Part shown: in pieces, positions 15,830-23,807 of the stretch
How positions within the stretch are numbered: position 1 is the first letter of the stretch
How the letters are laid out: each line of letters begins with the position of its first letter
Assembly: GCA_021107945.1 (NCBI GenBank)
Contig: JAIORV010000172.1
Location: 1-35,937, forward strand
Direction of reading: 5' to 3'
Source: Vulcanimicrobiota bacterium
GTDB lineage: Bacteria > Vulcanimicrobiota > JAJTBE01
DNA: 35,937 nt
Notes under the pieces: generated by a model
The model's input: the letters and a program-made list of their open reading frames with translations, nothing else
Databases searched by the model: none
What the model was told of the DNA's origin: nothing
Translations under genes and position numbers: made by a program

Positions 15830-16804
15830 ATGCGAGATACCACTGCCAATAAGAGTAAAGTCAAAGAGATATTTGATGAAATCGAGCAAATCGCTCCTTA
15901 CCTCAAAGATGAAAATCGTGATGACTATGTTGAATTCCGTAAAAGATTCGGCGATATTCTTCCGCAATGGACGGAGTATTCAATATCACCTCTGAATGAA
16001 GAGTTGGGAATAATGACCCGGGGAGTAGGCTCGGATTTCGAGGATGAGATAAAGTCATATCTTAAAGCTTCCGGTATTATGGAAAAAAATATAAGATTTT
16101 TCGACAGCGTACGACGTTATTTTCCAGATGTTAATATTCTGGCAAAAAGAGATTTTAATATCGAGAAAACATTCAATTTTACATTTTACTGGCAGCATCT
16201 CATTCCGATTCGCCATCTTCTTCGTCTTGGGGCAAGGTATAAAATTTCAAAAGATGTTCTTGGATTCTTTGAAGAAGCGGCGCTTTTAATGAGAAGTCAG
16301 TCGGTTTATATCGGGATGGGATTCAACCCTCCCGATGATGTATCTTTCAAAGTTTTCTTTGCCAATTCTTTAAGGAAAAGCACTTCATACATAGCTCCAG
16401 CGTTGTCCGCGCTAATGGCGAAGCTGGGACTGTCGGCCAAGGCAATTAACTATTTCATCGGGTTTCATAACTTCCTGTTTCCTGTTGCAACAGGAAGTGT
16501 TTTTACATCCATAGGATTTTCCGATAAAATTCCACATTCCGTGAAGCTGGACTATGAAATCGTGCCCCTTCAGCATGCTCTTCAGATGATGCGAGCATTG
16601 GATCTCGCTGAGGACCAGGAAGACAGACTGAAGAAAACAATGGAGATACTGGACATAAAAAGAATCACGTATGTCGGGATAAAATTCTCACCCGGAAGGA
16701 AACCCGGAATTAAATTCTATTTCGACAGACGATATAGCGAGAAGAATCGCGATAATCCCGAGGTACTCGCCGATTTTCTGCAAAATTCAATATGGACGCC
16801 ATGA
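15830..16804 (+). CDS. Unrecognised protein with PT-barrel-like repeated motifs
   Basis: This 324-aa soluble protein has no signal peptide or TM helix. I do not recognise a named family. Three segments share one pattern, a beta-hairpin of the form x-G-x-x-F-x(4-8)-K-h-x-F/Y: IGMGFNPPDDVSFKVFF, SIGFSDKIPHSVKLDY and VGIKFSPGRKPGIKFYF. They are separated by helical stretches. An alternating alpha-beta-beta-alpha plan with such hairpins is known from ABBA (PT-barrel) aromatic prenyltransferases, so that fold is my best guess. No diphosphate-binding residues can be assigned with confidence. ATG 15830 is preferred over 15824 because AGGTGA ends at 15823. It is monocistronic, with no prenyl or aromatic pathway genes nearby. 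Confidence 0.7.
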   Translation: MRDTTANKSKVKEIFDEIEQIAPYLKDENRDDYVEFRKRFGDILPQWTEYSISPLNEELGIMTRGVGSDFEDEIKSYLKASGIMEKNIRFFDSVRRYFPDVNILAKRDFNIEKTFNFTFYWQHLIPIRHLLRLGARYKISKDVLGFFEEAALLMRSQSVYIGMGFNPPDDVSFKVFFANSLRKSTSYIAPALSALMAKLGLSAKAINYFIGFHNFLFPVATGSVFTSIGFSDKIPHSVKLDYEIVPLQHALQMMRALDLAEDQEDRLKKTMEILDIKRITYVGIKFSPGRKPGIKFYFDRRYSEKNRDNPEVLADFLQNSIWTP

Positions 16805-17112
16805 AAGATGTCTGGGGCTATGAGTGAGGGTATCGATAAACCTCAAAATTCTGGTTCTTGAAGGTCGTTATTTTACCACAGAGGGCACAGAGTTATCGCC
16901 GTTTTAATTAATTGTTCCCTGCGAACTCTGCGGTTTTTACTGTGATAGAACATTACCTGGATCCCAACTTCAATTCTCCGTCTTCCGACTTCCAGTTTGT
17001 GCCTTCTTTTTATCATGTTGTTTACAAAAAATTAATATTTTCACCCTTTACTATTCTGGTAAAGTCGTGATATCATGGATGAGATAGGAAAAGAGCAGGA
17101 GTGTGATTTTTT
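16805..17112. other. 308-bp spacer with dispersed repeats
   Basis: No gene. It has two divergent copies of the dispersed family, ACCACAGAGGGCACAGAG (16874-16891) and CTGCGAACTCTGCGG (about 16919-16933), then TCTCCGTCTTCCGACTTCC-type text (16976-16994). The last 80 bp are AT-rich and should contain the promoter of the Gly/Met-rich gene pair. I do not assign -35 and -10 boxes. Confidence 0.5.
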
Positions 17113-17625
17113 ATGATGCAGCTTCCTGGCGGGTTTAATTATCCCTACGGAGGTACAGTGCCATCCGGTTTTGGTTACGGAATGACCCCAAATCCGAATA
17201 CAATGAATTACCCCGGTGGATTTGGTTACGGGATGACCCCAAACCCAAATACAATGAACTTCCCCGGTGGATTTGGTTATTCAATGTCACCTAATCCCAA
17301 TACAATGAATTTCCCCGGTGGGTTCGGATACGGCACATCCGCCGTTAACGGAGCTTTCCCCGGTGGCTTTGGATATGGAATGCCAATGATGGGTTACGGT
17401 AACGTCGCCGGTGGCATGCTGGGAGCCGGCATGGGTGGAATGGCCGGCGGCATGTTTGGCGGAGCTCTTGGAATGGGAATCGGAGGCGCATTTGGAAGCG
17501 CATTCGGTCCAATGGGAATGGGTGTCGGCTCAATGCTTGGAGGTCTCGGTGGCGGAATGCTCGGCGCCGGATTAGGCTCACAGATGGGCTGGAATATGGG
17601 ATTCAATTCCCCTTATATGTTCTAA
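17113..17625 (+). CDS. Gly/Met-rich repeat protein, paralogue 1
   Basis: This 170-aa protein of extreme composition (Gly, Met, Pro, Asn, Phe) has no Cys, almost no charged residues and no standard signal peptide. Residues 19-69 are three near-identical 17-residue units (consensus GFGYGMTPNPNTMNFPG), followed by two shortened units. From about residue 90 a glycine-zipper-like region (GGMLGAGMGGMAGGM onward) runs to a tail SQMGWNMGFNSPYMF. The second half is closely shared with the next gene, so the pair arose by tandem duplication. Possible roles are a self-assembling or membrane-inserting structural protein or a Met-rich Cu(I) binder; nothing in the sequence decides. AGGAG lies 11 bases before ATG 17113. 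I recognise no named family. Confidence 0.8.
   Translation: MMQLPGGFNYPYGGTVPSGFGYGMTPNPNTMNYPGGFGYGMTPNPNTMNFPGGFGYSMSPNPNTMNFPGGFGYGTSAVNGAFPGGFGYGMPMMGYGNVAGGMLGAGMGGMAGGMFGGALGMGIGGAFGSAFGPMGMGVGSMLGGLGGGMLGAGLGSQMGWNMGFNSPYMF
17167..17319 (+). repeat. Three 51-bp tandem units inside paralogue 1
   Basis: Three in-frame units encode the 17-residue repeat GFGYGMTPNPNTMN(Y/F)PG. The DNA copies are close but not identical, with synonymous differences, so the protein repeat is probably under selection rather than a fresh slippage product. Confidence 0.85.
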
Positions 17626-17657
17626 AAAAAATATTATTTTATCTATTATGTATAATG

Positions 17658-17684
17658 AAAACCGAAGTTTACATTTCCGGTTTT
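17658..17684 (+). terminator. Weak terminator-like hairpin between the paralogues
   Basis: AAAACCG (17658-17664) and CGGTTTT (17678-17684) pair around a 13-nt loop. The U-run is the end of the stem itself. It could allow partial read-through to the second paralogue. Confidence 0.5.
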
Positions 17685-17736
17685 CTCATGATAAACATGG
17701 TAAATACAAAATAATTATGATACAGGAGTGATGAAA

Positions 17737-18102
17737 ATGTTTGGAATGCCAATGATGGGTATGGGCATGGGCGGAATGATGGGCATGGGCATGATGGGTA
17801 TGGGCGGCATGGGCATGATGGGCATGGGCGGCATGGGTATGGGCATGGGCATGATGAGTCCGTACATGGGCTATGGTAACATTGCCGGAGGAATGATGGG
17901 AGCAGGCATGGGTGGAATGATGGGCGGAATGCTCGGAGGTGGGCTTGGAATGGGTCTTGGTGGAGCCCTTGGAAGCGCCTTCGGTCCCATGGGAATGGGT
18001 ATCGGAGCTATGCTCGGCGGAATCGGCGGAGGAATGCTGGGCGGAGGAATCGGAAGCCGGATGGGCTTTGGTATGGGTTATAACTCGCCGTTCATGATGT
18101 AA
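17737..18102 (+). CDS. Gly/Met-rich protein, paralogue 2
   Basis: This 121-aa protein is dominated by Gly and Met. Residues 1-40 are a run of MGMGGM-type repeats in place of the TPNPNT units of paralogue 1. From PYMGYGNIAGGM onward it matches paralogue 1 closely (GSAFGPMGMGIGAMLGG and a tail MGFGMGYNSPFMM). The GxxxG spacing suits packed glycine-zipper helices; the dense Met could bind Cu(I) or scavenge oxidants. The frame opens with GTG at 17728 and ATG at 17731, but CAGGAG ends at 17728, so ATG 17737 (eight-base spacing) is the likely start. A strong terminator follows. There is no signal peptide, although the whole protein is apolar. Confidence 0.8.
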   Translation: MFGMPMMGMGMGGMMGMGMMGMGGMGMMGMGGMGMGMGMMSPYMGYGNIAGGMMGAGMGGMMGGMLGGGLGMGLGGALGSAFGPMGMGIGAMLGGIGGGMLGGGIGSRMGFGMGYNSPFMM

Positions 18103-18132
18103 GTTCATCATTTATATAATTTAACGGTATTA

Positions 18133-18165
18133 AAAAAGGACACATGGGTTATATGTGTCCTTTTT
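18133..18165 (+). terminator. Rho-independent terminator after the Gly/Met-rich pair
   Basis: AAAAAGGACACAT (18133-18145) and ATGTGTCCTTTTT (18153-18165) are perfect complements around a 7-nt loop, giving an A-tract, a stable stem and a T-tract. It could act in both directions, and so may also help end the convergent glycosidase transcript. Confidence 0.88.
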
Positions 18166-18255
18166 ATTATACACTTTTAAACTTTCTTCCGGGGACTCAC
18201 TTGGCGAAGAATCTCCACAATTTTATTTTAAAGGAAGACTTTAGCATGGAAATAT

Positions 18256-19899
18256 TTACTTGTAATCAGGCTCCATGAGTCGCACTATGCCGTTCCATCC
18301 AAATGATTTCGCTCCGTGCCCGTTTCCTTTTTGAGGGTCAAAATACTCGGAAAAGCCTGCAGTGTCGAGTAATTCAAAGGCGGAGTCCTTAATCCTGTTC
18401 GCCATTATTTGTGCAGGTTTATAACCGGGGTTCTTTTCCTGGAATTTCTGAAGCCCCTTCCATACAAAGAAATTCACATTTGTCCAGACGTTGCCTCGCC
18501 AATATTCCCCACCGCTAAAGAGGGGATCATCAATTGAAGTTGTGGGTATGGTATGTTTCGTATTAAATTCATCCGGGTTCATAAGATGTTTTTCTATCAG
18601 ATGCTTACCATGTTTCTCTCCATCAAGCATCATGGGGTAAAACATAGCGGCGCTTTTCACATCGGACTTTTTCTCGTTTTTTCCGTGCAAATCCACATAT
18701 TTATCGCCATCCCACATCTTCTTGAATATTGCCTTACTCGTGGCATTGGCACGTGACTTGTATAGCTTTTCTCCCTCTTTATCTCCCACTTCACCGCAAA
18801 GATTGGATAATGACTCCATATTAAGGGCATACAGGGTGTTAAAGTCCACCGGCTCCACGTTAAACGAGTCATTTTCAAATATCTTGTCCAGATCCCAGCC
18901 TACTTTTTTACATTTGCTAAGCACATCGCATTTTTTCTGGTTGATATGCATTTTGTCCCCGTTTTCCACACCGATGGTTTCGTCCCAACGTTGTGAATGA
19001 TCCCATCCACTCTCCCACTGGTGGATGATGGAAATCAGATTGTCGCCGTCAGGATCGCGCTTATCGTGAAGGTAGTTATAATAAGCTTTCATCGCCGGCA
19101 ACATTTCCTTGACAAATGCCTTATCGCCTGTAGCTTTGTAAACTTCCTCGACTGCCGAACCCAATATCGGGGGTTGTGTAATATCAGAATGATCTTTATA
19201 TGACCAGAATGTGTTGGCAAATTTCTCTCTTTCACCTTGGGGAACATCTGCACCATCGGGAGTTTTAAGGAAATTTTCGAATGCTTCTTTCTGATCCGGA
19301 GATAGTTGTTGAGCGTCGCCCCGGAAATAATTCATATGAGGTATAAAGCCGTCGGGGTGCTGATTGGCTACGACGGAGCGGAGTTCTTCCTTTGCCGTTC
19401 CAGGCTCTCTTTCGGAGAGAACCATGGCATGAAAACACGAATCCCAGAGCCACTGCTTGCCTTCATAGTTGACGGTTTGATCAACCACCTTGCTCGGAGT
19501 GGTGAATGTATGCCCTTCTATTGTCATCCTGTTGCCTTTTAAAATATCAAATGCTTTTTCAATGACGCGGGCGTTCCTGGCATCGACATGGGGTTTTGGC
19601 TCTTCTATATTCTTCACCGCCCCGGCTTGTCCGGATTCATGGGACATGTCAAGAATTGTGGAGGGATGTTTCTCTTTCTCCGGCGTTATTGTACATGCAC
19701 CATCCTTCTCTGCCTGTTCTTGTGCCGGACTGGAGCTTTTCCCAGTTGTCAAAAGTGGTTTTTCATCAGCGATTGAACGACCGGAAATCGTCACCGAGTC
19801 GCCCTTACTTGCAGGGGAATCTCCCTTGGCGACTTCTGTTTTTTTTATTGAAACCGGTGAGATTTGAGAAAGTCCTGATACGTTATTTATTTTATCCAT
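18256..19899 (-). CDS. GH63/MGH1-like glycoside hydrolase
   Basis: This 547-aa protein begins with about 110 low-complexity residues (SPASKGDSVTISGRS and similar), followed by an (alpha/alpha)6-barrel hydrolase of the GH63/GH37/MGH1-like type. Diagnostic segments are GKQWLWDSCFHAMVL (about 148-162), NQHPDGFIPHMNYF, HQWESGWDHSQRWDE and GGEYWRGNVWTNVNFFVWKGL. The family includes alpha-glucosidases, trehalases and hydrolases of mannosyl- or glucosylglycerate, which turn over compatible solutes. The exact substrate cannot be read from motifs. There is no Sec signal peptide, so it is probably cytoplasmic or leaves by another route. ATG 19899 is preceded by AGGGGTG. It is monocistronic. Confidence 0.87.
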   Translation of the reverse strand: MDKINNVSGLSQISPVSIKKTEVAKGDSPASKGDSVTISGRSIADEKPLLTTGKSSSPAQEQAEKDGACTITPEKEKHPSTILDMSHESGQAGAVKNIEEPKPHVDARNARVIEKAFDILKGNRMTIEGHTFTTPSKVVDQTVNYEGKQWLWDSCFHAMVLSEREPGTAKEELRSVVANQHPDGFIPHMNYFRGDAQQLSPDQKEAFENFLKTPDGADVPQGEREKFANTFWSYKDHSDITQPPILGSAVEEVYKATGDKAFVKEMLPAMKAYYNYLHDKRDPDGDNLISIIHQWESGWDHSQRWDETIGVENGDKMHINQKKCDVLSKCKKVGWDLDKIFENDSFNVEPVDFNTLYALNMESLSNLCGEVGDKEGEKLYKSRANATSKAIFKKMWDGDKYVDLHGKNEKKSDVKSAAMFYPMMLDGEKHGKHLIEKHLMNPDEFNTKHTIPTTSIDDPLFSGGEYWRGNVWTNVNFFVWKGLQKFQEKNPGYKPAQIMANRIKDSAFELLDTAGFSEYFDPQKGNGHGAKSFGWNGIVRLMEPDYK

Positions 19900-20411
19900 A
19901 TAACAACACCCCTATAATAATTGTCCATAGTGTCCCATTAGATATTCTACCATTACTCCCACTAAAAAGCAATTCGAAAGAAGATCCCCGGCGTGTCATC
20001 CTGAGCGAAACACGATAACCTTTCTTTACTGGATCAACCCTGGCAGGAACAGATTTTACTTACCTCCGATGTATTCCACAGCAAAGGATCTCCACCCCCG
20101 GGATCTCCTTCAGAATAATCTTCATTCTAACTGAGACCTGCTTCCTCTATACCATTATACCATTGAGGTTGAGATTCTTCGCTGAGCGAATCACAAGCAT
20201 CAAGAAAATCTCGTCATTGAGAAAGTCGTCGGAGTTAAGCAATTCATTCTTGATCCGCTCAGAATGACAGCTTGCACGCCTTTTTTTAATTCGGAACACA
20301 AACAATGAAAGCCGGATTCACAACCCGGAACCCATAGGTTATTTATATCCTTACCAGGAATGAACTGCACTCACAGGAGACTGGAGTATTCTTCAGAGTA
20401 TGGAGCCGGTA
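19900..20411. other. 512-bp spacer filled mainly by a dispersed element
   Basis: The glycosidase promoter lies in the first 90 bp. Bases 19995-20268 are copy A of an element whose inverted copy is at 21668-21883. The rest (20269-20411) is unremarkable AT-rich sequence ending at the gerW-like gene. No gene is supported. Confidence 0.6.
19995..20268 (-). repeat. Dispersed element, copy A
   Basis: It is bounded by GTCATCCTGAGCG and CGCTCAGAATGAC, which are imperfect inverted repeats. Its reverse complement aligns along its length with copy B (21668-21883): shared words include GACTTTCTCAA, TTTTCTTG, GAAGAATCTC and CATCGGAGGTAAGTAAAATC. Copy A is longer by about 58 bp. It has no coding capacity. 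The two copies lie in opposite orientation on either side of the YtfI/GerW-like gene pair. Confidence 0.8.
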
Positions 20412-20816
20412 TTATTCTTTCTTCTCCTCTTTATCTTTCTTATACTCCTCGTGCATATCTTTTAATGCGGTTGCGGTTTTTGAAACCAGATCCGGCATTG
20501 AGTCAAATATCGCCTCGATGCTTGTTTTCTTCCCCACATTCATCAGGTGAACCTCGTTGCCTGATACTACGAGGAATGCAACGGGCTCAACAGACATTCC
20601 AACTCCGCCGCCGCCTCCGCCTTCCATGTCTTTGCTTTCCTGTTCTTTTGCACCGCCGCCGCCGATGCCGAATCCCATCGAAACTTTGATCACGGGTATC
20701 ACGGTAACATCACCGATCTGGATATGCTTTCCCACCACGGTATCTGTCTTTACCATGTCTTTCAGTGTTGATGTTATTACACTGGCCACATTCTCGGTTA
20801 TGCCTTTCTCTGCCAT
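20412..20816 (-). CDS. gerW: GerW/YtfJ-family protein
   Basis: This 134-aa protein has the YtfJ/GerW layout: an N-terminal helix (ENVASVITSTLKDMVKTDTVVG), GKHIQIGDVTVIPVIKVSMGFGIGGG, a Gly-rich loop, then VEPVAFLVVSGNEVHLM and a charged C-terminal tail. In Bacillus subtilis GerW is needed for germination responses in spores, but the family also occurs in bacteria not known to sporulate, where its role is unknown. AAGGAGG precedes ATG 20816. It follows the DUF2953/YtfI-like gene by 73 bp, the same pairing as ytfI-ytfJ in Bacillus. No other sporulation gene is in the window. Confidence 0.9.
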   Translation of the reverse strand: MAEKGITENVASVITSTLKDMVKTDTVVGKHIQIGDVTVIPVIKVSMGFGIGGGGAKEQESKDMEGGGGGGVGMSVEPVAFLVVSGNEVHLMNVGKKTSIEAIFDSMPDLVSKTATALKDMHEEYKKDKEEKKE

Positions 20817-20889
20817 AATAACGACCTCCTTGGTTTTTTTTACTAAACGGGCTTAATTTCTTCAGTAATATGAGTTATCGTATCGGTTT

Positions 20890-21588
20890 CTACTTTATCT
20901 CCTTTACAAGCCTGTATATTTTCCACAGAGGGAGAGAAAGTAAAAAACCAATCAATCGCCAGACAACTTTTCCAGGCAGGATAAATAAATCCGCCAGCAG
21001 GTAATTGCTTCCCTGGAAATTGGGTGTTAAACTGAAATTCCGACGCGTTAGAGGATAAAGGATTGCACAGCATAAACCAAAATGGTACGGCTCCTTCATC
21101 GAAAACGTGCCGTCAACTCTCCTGATTGTAATGCACCGGAAAACTTTAGTAAGAAATCGGAAAAACTTCTTCAACACCTGTTTGATCAGTGTTTTCTCCC
21201 TGGTGAGAATTTTCAACTTTTCTCCAAAACTCTTTCCCTTATCTTTTTCTTCTTCCTCAAATGCTTTTCCGATTTTTTCTATCTTTTCTTCAATCTTGTC
21301 TTCTTTCTTGTCTTCTTTCTTTTCTTCTTTTTCCTTTTTCACCCCCAGCAATATTTGTTTGAAAGAATAGAAGCCTTTCTTGTATAAGAATGTGTATTCG
21401 ATGCCTTTCTTGCCTTCCAACTCCTGATAATTAATTCTGCCTCCGGGGAAAGTAATTATGTAAAGTTTGGATCTTGTGTCAATTCTGAGCATAACCGGGG
21501 TAAGCATGGTATAAGAAAGCACAATCAGGAAGAGAAGCAGAATAAATCCCCCAACAAAACACATCATATGTATAATGAAAGTCAGCAT
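20890..21588 (-). CDS. DUF2953/YtfI-like membrane protein
   Basis: This 232-aa protein has an N-terminal TM segment (about 3-25), a beta-rich part (RIDTRSKLYIITFPGG), a long Lys/Glu-rich charged linker (about 85-130), a basic C-terminal part (LKKFFRFLTKVFRCITIRRVDG), and a hydrophobic C-terminal segment. This shape and its position upstream of the gerW-like gene match YtfI (DUF2953). The frame opens at 21645, but I chose ATG 21588 because GGGGGAA lies nine bases upstream and the TM segment then sits at the N-terminus. The function is unknown; it may help localise the GerW-family protein at the membrane. Confidence 0.7.
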   Translation of the reverse strand: MLTFIIHMMCFVGGFILLLFLIVLSYTMLTPVMLRIDTRSKLYIITFPGGRINYQELEGKKGIEYTFLYKKGFYSFKQILLGVKKEKEEKKEDKKEDKIEEKIEKIGKAFEEEEKDKGKSFGEKLKILTREKTLIKQVLKKFFRFLTKVFRCITIRRVDGTFSMKEPYHFGLCCAILYPLTRRNFSLTPNFQGSNYLLADLFILPGKVVWRLIGFLLSLPLWKIYRLVKEIK

Positions 21589-21667
21589 AATACTAATTTC
21601 CCCCGGTGATACTTTTAACCAAACAATTGTCAATTCCTTTCTCATTTATATCAGGACATACGCAATT

Positions 21668-21883
21668 GTCATTCTGAGCGGATCGCGAAAGACTTGCTTT
21701 GCTCCAATGACTTTCTCAAAGACTGAATTTTCTTGTTCTACGGAGATTTACATAGTGAAGAATCTCTTTAATAATTGCCTGTAGGAGATCCTTCGCTGTG
21801 GAAGACATCGGAGGTAAGTAAAATCCGTTCTTGCCAAGATTGATCGCAATAAAGTGAATTGATCGTATTCCGCTCAGGATGAC
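21668..21883 (+). repeat. Dispersed element, copy B
   Basis: It is bounded by GTCATTCTGAGCGGATCGCG and CCGCTCAGGATGAC. It is an inverted, diverged copy of the element at 19995-20268 and contains GGAGATCCTTCGCTGTGGAA and CATCGGAGGTAAGTAAAATC. It fills most of the gap between the YtfI-like gene and fixA (21646-22012), leaving about 130 bp for the fix promoter. Confidence 0.8.
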
Positions 21884-22012
21884 AGCTTCACGCATTTCTT
21901 ATTTGAAAATGCATAAGTACTATTACATCAAAACCTGTCGTCCTATAGGAGAAGGTAAATACACATACGGGATAGAAGATATTCTTTAATAATTGTGGGA
22001 GGATATAGGGGT

Positions 22013-22798
22013 ATGAATATTTGTGTTCTCACAAAACAGGTTCCCGATACTGATAGTTCAATTCGTATTAATGATTTATCCGATGATATTGTCCTTGACG
22101 GATTGAAAATGATAATGAATCCCTATGACGAATATGCCGTAGAGGAGGCCGTCAAGACATGCCAATCCATACCCGGAAGCAAGTCAACGGTTATGACCCT
22201 TGGCGAAGGCTCCTCGAAAAGTATCCTTATAACGTCGCTTGCAATGGGCATGGATGAAGCCGTCAGGATCGAAGATCCCGGGGGCGAAGAAGATTGCTAC
22301 AAAACGGCTATAATCCTTTCACGCGTGCTTGGCGAAATGGATTTTGATCTTATTTTTGTGGGTAAATCCGCTTTTGATGACAACGCCTCGTCTGTGGGTG
22401 CGCTTGTGGCGGAATTTTTGGGTGTTCCATACGTGTCAAATGTTGTGAAGTTTGAAATCACCGGTGATGACTCCCTCAAGATTCACAGGGAAAAAGAGTC
22501 CGGGGCGGATGTTGTATGTGTCTCACTACCTTGTGTTATTTCATGCGAGAAAGGGCTCAACAGACCCAGGTATCCGAAGCTGATGAAACTTATGAAAGCC
22601 AATAAGAAAAATATTCCTGTCCGAAGCATCGACAGTCTGGGTTTTACAGATGTTGAGATAAATGGATTTGAAAAGACAAAGACCCTGGGGTTGATTACTC
22701 CTCCCTGCAGGCCTCCGGGAAAGATGCTTGAAGGAGAGCCGGAAGAAGTTATCAGCGAGCTATTCAGAGAGCTCCGGGAAGTTGTAAAAGTGGTATAA
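22013..22798 (+). CDS. fixA: Electron transfer flavoprotein beta subunit
   Basis: This 261-aa ETF beta/FixA subunit has the N-terminus MNICVLTKQVPDTDSSIR, the conserved NPYDEYAVEEAV segment (about 39-50) and MGMDEAVRIED (AMP/FAD pocket region). It pairs with the alpha subunit to form a heterodimer that takes electrons from a dehydrogenase or bifurcates NADH electrons. GTG 21995 opens the frame, but ATG 22013 fits the family start with GGGAGG ten bases upstream. It is the first gene of fixABC, with 15- and 4-bp spacings. The preceding spacer is largely occupied by a dispersed element. Confidence 0.95.
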   Translation: MNICVLTKQVPDTDSSIRINDLSDDIVLDGLKMIMNPYDEYAVEEAVKTCQSIPGSKSTVMTLGEGSSKSILITSLAMGMDEAVRIEDPGGEEDCYKTAIILSRVLGEMDFDLIFVGKSAFDDNASSVGALVAEFLGVPYVSNVVKFEITGDDSLKIHREKESGADVVCVSLPCVISCEKGLNRPRYPKLMKLMKANKKNIPVRSIDSLGFTDVEINGFEKTKTLGLITPPCRPPGKMLEGEPEEVISELFRELREVVKVV

Positions 22799-22813
22799 CT
22801 CGGGAGGTAAATA

Positions 22814-23803
22814 ATGAGCCAGCGTCTCTGGACAATTGTATTCACAAAAGATGACAAGATATCGCGGGAATCCCTGGAGGTTATCTCCGCCGCAAAGCAG
22901 ATGGGCAAGGATATTGATCTTACAATAGAGGCTATATTTGCCGGGCATAAAATATCGGTGGAAGATTACAGGGAATTGCTTCATCAGGGAATAGACAGAG
23001 TTTATATCATAGATCACAAGGATTTTCGTGATTTCAACCTCGGTGCGATGAAAGAGCTTATTTCAGAAATGGCGGAAAAATACAGCCCTTCCATAATTCT
23101 TATGCCCGCCAACGTTTATGGAAAGGAACTTGCCCCGTCGTTATCAGGTATGCTGAAAACCGGACTTTTAGCGGATTGCATTGAAATCCGGCACAGGGAC
23201 GGTTTTCTGGAATGCACGAGACCCATATATGCAGGAAGAATCCTTTCAAAAGTGAAGCTCGATTGTGACGGAGTCAAGATTGCCTCGATAAGACCCCATG
23301 TATATCCCGTTCCGGAGACTGTTGACGAGGTGACGACTGAAGTTGAGATCGTACAATACAACGGGTTTTCCGGGGCAGGGGCTGTTATCAGGGAGATACA
23401 GGAGACACTCGGCGGGATGGATATTTCCGAGGCAAACATTATTGTCAGCGGCGGAAAGGGTATGAAGTCGGCCGAGAATTTTGCCTTGCTCGAAGACCTT
23501 GCCAGGTTGCTGGGAGGAGCCGTCGGAGCGAGCAGATCGGCGGTTGATGAAGGATGGAGACCCCACCATGACCAGGTGGGACAGACCGGAAAGGTAGTTA
23601 TGCCGGATCTGTATATAGCGTGTGGAATTTCCGGCGCGGTCCAACATCTTGTTGGAATGAACCGATCGAAATGCATAGTAGCGATTAACAAGGACCCCGA
23701 TGCACCAATTATGAAAATTGCCGATTATGCAATAGTAGGAGACCTATTCGAGATGATACCTATTTTGACTGAAAAATTCCGGAAGTGCCGGACTGGAGGA
23801 TAA
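22814..23803 (+). CDS. fixB: Electron transfer flavoprotein alpha subunit
   Basis: This 329-aa ETF alpha/FixB subunit ends in the FAD-binding domain: SGGKGMKSAENFALLEDLA, then GAVGASRSAVDEGW and the signature VGQTGKVVMPDLYIACGISG, followed by HLVGMNRSKCIVAINKDPDAPI. It forms the FAD-carrying half of the flavoprotein with FixA. GGGAGG precedes ATG 22814. It sits between fixA and fixC in one operon, which points to a membrane quinone or other acceptor served by FixC rather than a free-standing acyl-CoA dehydrogenase partner. Confidence 0.96.
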   Translation: MSQRLWTIVFTKDDKISRESLEVISAAKQMGKDIDLTIEAIFAGHKISVEDYRELLHQGIDRVYIIDHKDFRDFNLGAMKELISEMAEKYSPSIILMPANVYGKELAPSLSGMLKTGLLADCIEIRHRDGFLECTRPIYAGRILSKVKLDCDGVKIASIRPHVYPVPETVDEVTTEVEIVQYNGFSGAGAVIREIQETLGGMDISEANIIVSGGKGMKSAENFALLEDLARLLGGAVGASRSAVDEGWRPHHDQVGQTGKVVMPDLYIACGISGAVQHLVGMNRSKCIVAINKDPDAPIMKIADYAIVGDLFEMIPILTEKFRKCRTGG

Positions 23804-23807
23804 TATT

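Noticed and set aside
17686-18111. Minus-strand frame rich in His, Ala and Ser
   Set aside because: Mirror of the GGC/ATG-rich Gly/Met gene; its composition follows directly from the complement of that gene and it has no independent support.
19900-20411. tRNA gene in the hairpin-rich spacer
   Set aside because: The inverted ends belong to a dispersed element; no cloverleaf with a T-arm GTTCRA motif can be drawn.
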